Below are positions 59,101-64,000 of a stretch of 64,000 bases of DNA, piece by piece. The position numbers and the translations under genes were made by a program. The DNA is from Gorsachius magnificus. Lineage: Eukaryota; Chordata; Aves; Pelecaniformes; Ardeidae. The notes under the pieces are model-generated. The model was given only the letters and a program-made list of their open reading frames with translations. It searched no databases and was not told the DNA's origin. The stretch is from positions 249,110-313,109 of the forward strand of contig CM067095.1 of NCBI GenBank assembly GCA_034008185.1, given 5' to 3'. Numbering within the stretch: the first letter of the stretch is position 1; every line of letters starts with the position of its first letter.

Positions 59101-62100
59101 ATAGCTCAGCTGAGAATTCTTCTTCTGTCATTTAGAGGATGAACTAGGAGGTAATCACTTCTACCACCAGGTCAGTTGGTATTGATCGGGCTGCTTCAGG
59201 GCTGGTGGCTGTGGGGAAGTCCCTGGCGGCTGAGAATCGACTTAAATCCTGCAGGCTTTGCTGTGTGTGTTAGGTGCCTGCATATTCGTATTCCTAAAGC
59301 AGATTTCCAGGACAGATTGAGCTGTGCTTTTTGATCCCATCACGGGTGGTTGGGTGTGGTAATTGTGGGATTTCCCCTGGAAATATGGGGATTTTTACCT
59401 GCTGCTGTTGTCCAAAAAGCAGATTTGTGGCCTGGTGTGCAGTAAGTCAGTGGTCACAGGCTGCCATACAGGTACTGGTTAAACAGAGCGGCTACGGGCT
59501 GCTGCACACGTGCCTGCTGCCACTGAATGCTAAAAACATCAAAACTTTCAAACTAAACCTGTAAAATCGGCTGTTAAAATCCCAGCGCACAAAATACCTG
59601 GCAAGTTCCAGATGATGGCCGGACAGAGGCTGGGCAGCGCTCATCACGCTAGAGTTTCTGTTCGTGGGGTCTTTGTCCTCATTCTCACTTCCTGCTTGCC
59701 GTGCTGCATTCCACCCGTGTGCTCACGTACAGTTGTGTACAGAGTTCTGCCTGTTCTGCCCCGTGAGTGGTATTTAATACCATAGAGCTGTGACCGGGGA
59801 CCTCCGGGTGCTGCGCACAGTAACAGTTCTCTGCTGTTGTTCGTTTTGGACGCTGGGAAGAATGCGTGTAATTGAATAAAGCGGGCGTCTACGCCAGAGC
59901 TGCGAGTGCTGCACTTCAGACAGTTGCAGCAGAGCTGGGAAGCTGATGTGGAATTCTAATAAATCCACATGCACGGGTTTGTTCCCAACCTTTTTGTCCC
60001 TCAGGCCACAGCACTGTATGCAGCGTTTCCGTCCGGCGGCGCTCGGCGTGTGAGCGCAGTGGGTTTGCTCCTTTGCCTCGCGGAGCAGTTCCGCGGGGAC
60101 GGCTCGTGTCAGCGCGCAGCTCTGGTGCGCAGGCTCAGGTGCGGGGCAGCAGACGCTGCTTCGTGAGCCAGGACCCAGCGGGAGCGTTCCAGATCAGAAG
60201 CAGCAGATTTGTAGTTCATGGTGTCAGCCATATTTATCTTTCCCCAAATACGCTTACCTTCCTCTTTAACAAGGCCGTTAAGCCAGGCTCCTGGGATGAG
60301 CGTCTCCCTTAGCTGCATGCGAGTGCTTCGGAGCAGGAGGATGGGGCTGACTCCTTGGCTTGATGCCTGCCGCCCCGTGCTGTGGCTGATGCAGCCGGCA
60401 GGGTGCCACAAACGAGGGTGAGCCTCGGGGTTTGGGTTGGGTGAGCGTGGGTCTGGGTGACGGGGTGGCGAATGCCAGCCTGGAGCCAGCCCAGCCATGC
60501 CAGGCTTCCTGCGCTCTGGCTGCGGAGGGGCAGCACCGGGACGAGGAGGTGTTGGGCTCAGAACCTGCGGGGCCTCATGCACGGGGTGTGACTGCTAGGT
60601 CTGCGCCTTTTTATCTGAGCTTAGTGTTTGGAAGGGTGGATGGGTTGAGTTTTCATCACCTTTTCCCTCCGGACCCTGCTTGTTCATCTGTTCAGACCCA
60701 TGCAAGTGTCCCGAAGCGTGTTGGGCTGTCGTTGGCTGTGAGTGCACAGCTGCTGACCCAGTATTGACACAGGGATAAATTATTCAGTGGGAATTCAAAG
60801 GCTTCGTGATGAGATCTCCAAAACTATGTTCTGTCTTCTGACATTCTGAGGCTTCATTATTGTGTCTTCAATTATTCACTAAGCCTGCTTGCTCACCTCC
60901 TGGCGCCCTGATGGAGCTGCAGGCTGGTGGCAGGCAGCAGATGGGGCTTTCTGCTCTTTGTTCTCGTGGCTTTTTCTTGGTACCTTGTGGAGGAAATTTT
61001 CCTGTTGCTTGCTGTCTTAAACCTCTTGCCCAAGGTTATTCAGACTTTTATAGTTCACATGAAGTGAAGAGGCCACAGCCATGCCTGTTGTCTGCAGATT
61101 TCCTCAGCAAACTGGTAATTATGAACTTTCTCCTTCCCGAGAGATACATCTGAGCTTTCACCCTCGCTGCATTTATCCTGCCTGAATGCCACAGTGAGAC
61201 AGCAACGTACTGTTTTTCAGAGAATCTCCCATGGAAATGCCAAACTAGAGGCCAGCGGAAGAGACTGGAAGGAGGAGTGACCGAAGGGTTTGTCCTCGGG
61301 AGTGCGGCCGACGAGGTCTCCGCAGGTGGTGTCTGCCTGGCGCTCCCAGCCGAAGCCAGAGCTGGCTGCGCAGCGGCTCTTGCCGCGAGGTGTTGAGCTG
61401 CTCAATGCCGAATGGATCCTCGGTGCCGAAAACCTCGCGCTGTCGGTTTTGTAGGGGCAGTTGCTGTGTCTGTGAGTTGGGAGAGAATTAACGCTTGAGA
61501 TCACTCTGCTGCTGAGCAGCTTCAGTGAACTGGGACCTCCCGTCCTCTGGCCCGGCTTTGGCGCTGGGGACGGCGGTGCTTGGCTTTCTCCTTCGGCATT
61601 CCCAAGTCCCTGCCTCTGGAGGCGTGTGACCTCTCTCTGCCAGGCACGTCCCACCGTATTCGTACGTAGGGAAGCTTTTCTACTGCCTAGTGCCTGCCTG
61701 CATTAGAGTCCAAATGTGATGAATTCCAGTGAGCTGGAAGCAACTGCGACACGTGAACGTTCCTCTTTGGTTTGGTATATTTGCAGCAGTATTTGCTTGA
61801 TTTGCAGGTTCTGTACAGTCCTAGCATTATCAGCAACTACGAGAAAACAGTTCCTTCCTTCCCCCTCTGTACCTATTGGACTTCTCTCGCCTGACCTAGG
61901 TTTTGCTCCCTCCTCCACGTCCCATGAGGCCCCTCGTTCTGGGAAGAGCCCCTTTGTTAGCAGAAAGAACCAAGCACGGGCTTCATGCCTTCTCCTTAGG
62001 AAACCTCCAGCCCCGTGCCCTGTGCTCGAGCCTGTCCTTTGCACCGTTGTGTGTTTCGGGGGTTTGCTGCTGGTGTTTGCAGGCTGGGAGCGACGCGGTG

Positions 62101-64000
62101 CCAGCCGCAGAAGAGAAGAGATGGGCGTAGGGCCCTGCTCGTGCCCTTGGGCTGTGCAGGCAGCGTACGGTCTCCAGCGGACGGAGCAGCTGTGGGACTC
62201 CCGTGGGAATTGTCATTCTTCACTGGGTAGCGAGGGGTTTCAAAGAACGTCACGGGGGTCGATGGGGGATCTGCTTTCTGAAGAGACCGTGGGGTGCGGC
62301 TGCAAGTCTTAGACAAGAGTATGGTAGTGCGTGCGCACGTCGGGATGGAGGCCTGACCTGAATGGACTCCTCCACCGATCGCTTCCTCGGGCGTCCAGAC
62401 CCCCGCTCCGCACGCAGGGGCAGCCCCAGCCCTGCCTGAGGCCGCGGCCGTTGCGAAGAGCTCGTTCCAGCTCTTCTTTCTCTGAGCGTGCCCCAACGGA
62501 GCGGCGCTGAGGATGGGATGTGCTGCGGTGTGTGGAGGGCTTAGTGCGTGGTGGGGAATTTTAGTAAAGAGAACCAACATTAACATTGCGAACTTGCCAC
62601 CTGACGAAGGGGAAGTTTCTCCTGTGGGTGTACAGAGAGATGTCTTCATTTCTTCTGGGGTTCCTTGGGATGCAGAGTCTGAATACGTGCTGGAGTCTCC
62701 ATACCAAGGCAGGCCAAATGCTTTAGCGTTTAGAATATTTTGTTCCAAGCCAGGGCTTTACAGAAGTAATGGAGTTCACAGGATATGTGAGAAAGACCAG
62801 AACTTGTCTACACAGACGTAGCTTTTGCTTTCTTCATCATCACCTGGATATTTTCAGCCAAATGACGAGTGGAGAGGACGTGTGGGGATGGAACAGAGCC
62901 TCCCCTTTGCTGGCTTGCCCTGGGCAAAGTGCGTGGGCATGGTTGTCATCAGAGAGTGTTCAACCGCTTAAATTCAGGTATGTTCTGTAATAAAATGCTC
63001 TCTCCTGCCCACCCCAGTTGATGGAATTAAGCACAGTTGTAGCTCGAAGGTACAAGATGATGGAATAAGGATTTCCAGGTGGTGCTGCCTCGGGCAGCTT
63101 TGTGTCCATGGGAAAGAAGCAGGGAGCGCCTCTGCACTGAAAAGCTGTTGGTGTCTGCCACAGCAGCAAACCTTGCTCTGACACTCTTACTGCTTTTTGC
63201 TGATGCTTTCAGGTTTACACCAGGCGGACGTTCAAGAAATGGGGATAATAAGGAATTCAGGAAGCAAGGCATTTTTGTGGGACTGAAACAAATCTAGTGA
63301 GTTAATAGCAAAGCTGGAAACGCAGCCAGTGCTCTGGCTGGTCTCCTTGCCTGTAGGAATAGATGCTGCGAACTGGCGTGTTTAATTTCAGGGGTTAATT
63401 TCTGTGCGATGAAGGTAGATTACGTTGGTTTCCGGTAGTCCGGTGCAGGCAAGGTGATGTTCTGTGGTCCTGGGGCACAGGCCCGTGCTAGCAAGGGAGA
63501 GGGTCCCGTCTCAGGGTTAGGAAGCTGAGCGCTGGGATGGGCCGTCCTGCTGCGCTGCTTCATCCCTCCTCCGACGCACAAGTGGGTCAGCCTGGTGGGT
63601 GTCCGCCTCATGGCCGTTGTGAGCAGCAGTGCCAAACCTCTGGGGACCGCAGTGAAAGCAAACTCTTCGTGCCAGTTCCCACTGCTGCGGGTCGGTGCTG
63701 ATGTGCGGGAGGAGCAATGGCCGCAGTCCCTTAGCCATTCTGCCCTCGGTATGGCTCTGCTCTGTGGAGGATTTTACAGTGTTCTAGAGCATGAAAATTG
63801 GTATTTTTTGACTTAGCTGTAGCAGCCCTCCTGAAGGGTGATGCCTCTCCTGGAGTCAGCCCATATACTGTTCTAACAACAGAACAGGAGCGGTAGGGCA
63901 ACGAAAATGAAGCAGATGTTTAGCAGGGAAATAATTTACAATTGGCCGGTTTGATGGTGCCTCTTGACCCTCTCAGGGCTGTTCAATAAAACTAGCTGTT
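53111..64000. other. Non-coding sequence with GC-rich patches, no supported gene
   Basis: The last 11 kb holds repeated GC-rich patches (about 54240-54800, 60020-60600, 61230-61640, 62000-62500) where long but incoherent frames overlap on both strands. A runs occur at 55411-55423 and 56497-56511. I found no splice-bounded exon I would defend, no RNA gene, and no further clear CR1. An AATAAA lies near the right end (63985-63990), without a gene to attach it to. Confidence 0.45.
55411..56511. repeat. Two poly(A) runs
   Basis: A runs of 13 bases (55411-55423) and about 15 bases (56497-56511). No retroposed gene copy is recognisable upstream of either. Confidence 0.85.

Noticed and set aside
61996..62748. 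250-codon minus frame
   Set aside because: GC-rich patch, overlapping equally long plus frames, no splice borders or recognisable domain.
1..64000. tRNA, rRNA, CRISPR, integron or prokaryotic mobile structures
   Set aside because: None seen; the CR1 repeats and CpG island place the sequence in a vertebrate nuclear genome.

Overview
This 64 kb window reads as vertebrate nuclear DNA, almost certainly from a bird. The main evidence is a scatter of short, 5'-truncated CR1 LINE fragments. Several keep the typical 3' end, a block like GGTTGGACTAGATGACCTC followed by TTCCAACC and ATTCTATGATT repeats. There is also one sharply bounded CpG island in otherwise AT-moderate, intron-like sequence. I see no bacterial operon structure, CRISPR array, rRNA or tRNA gene, and no long uninterrupted coding region outside GC-rich sequence, where stop codons are rare anyway.

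Layout. 1-21.8 kb: mostly intronic or intergenic sequence with CR1 pieces at 472-560(-), 5261-5778(-), 11077-11139(+), 14284-14352(-) and 17150-17350(+). It holds a few possible plus-strand exons; the pair at 17813-17911 and 18544-19118 has the best splice and poly(A) signals. 21.8-34.9 kb: a possible minus-strand gene that I assembled from splice signals. It has nine coding segments from 34913 down to 21846, every junction keeps phase, and it would encode 437 residues. No segment overlaps a recognised repeat, although CR1 copies lie in its proposed introns. I do not recognise the protein. 34,985-35,915: the CpG island, with clustered GC boxes, probably a promoter and possibly bidirectional. 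36-64 kb: intron-like sequence with GC-rich patches, simple repeats, two weak CR1 fragments and isolated exon-like modules on both strands, none secure.

Relations. If the models hold, a CpG-island promoter drives a leftward gene whose 3' end at about 21.8 kb faces the 3' end of a rightward gene at about 19.1 kb. Inside intron 1 of the leftward gene lies an opposing 113-codon open frame with a strong start context and one hydrophobic helix.

Limits. These gene calls rest on reading frame, splice consensus and phase only. Exon-like modules arise often by chance in introns, so confidences are low to moderate and gene symbols are left empty. The CR1, CpG-island and simple-repeat calls are much firmer.
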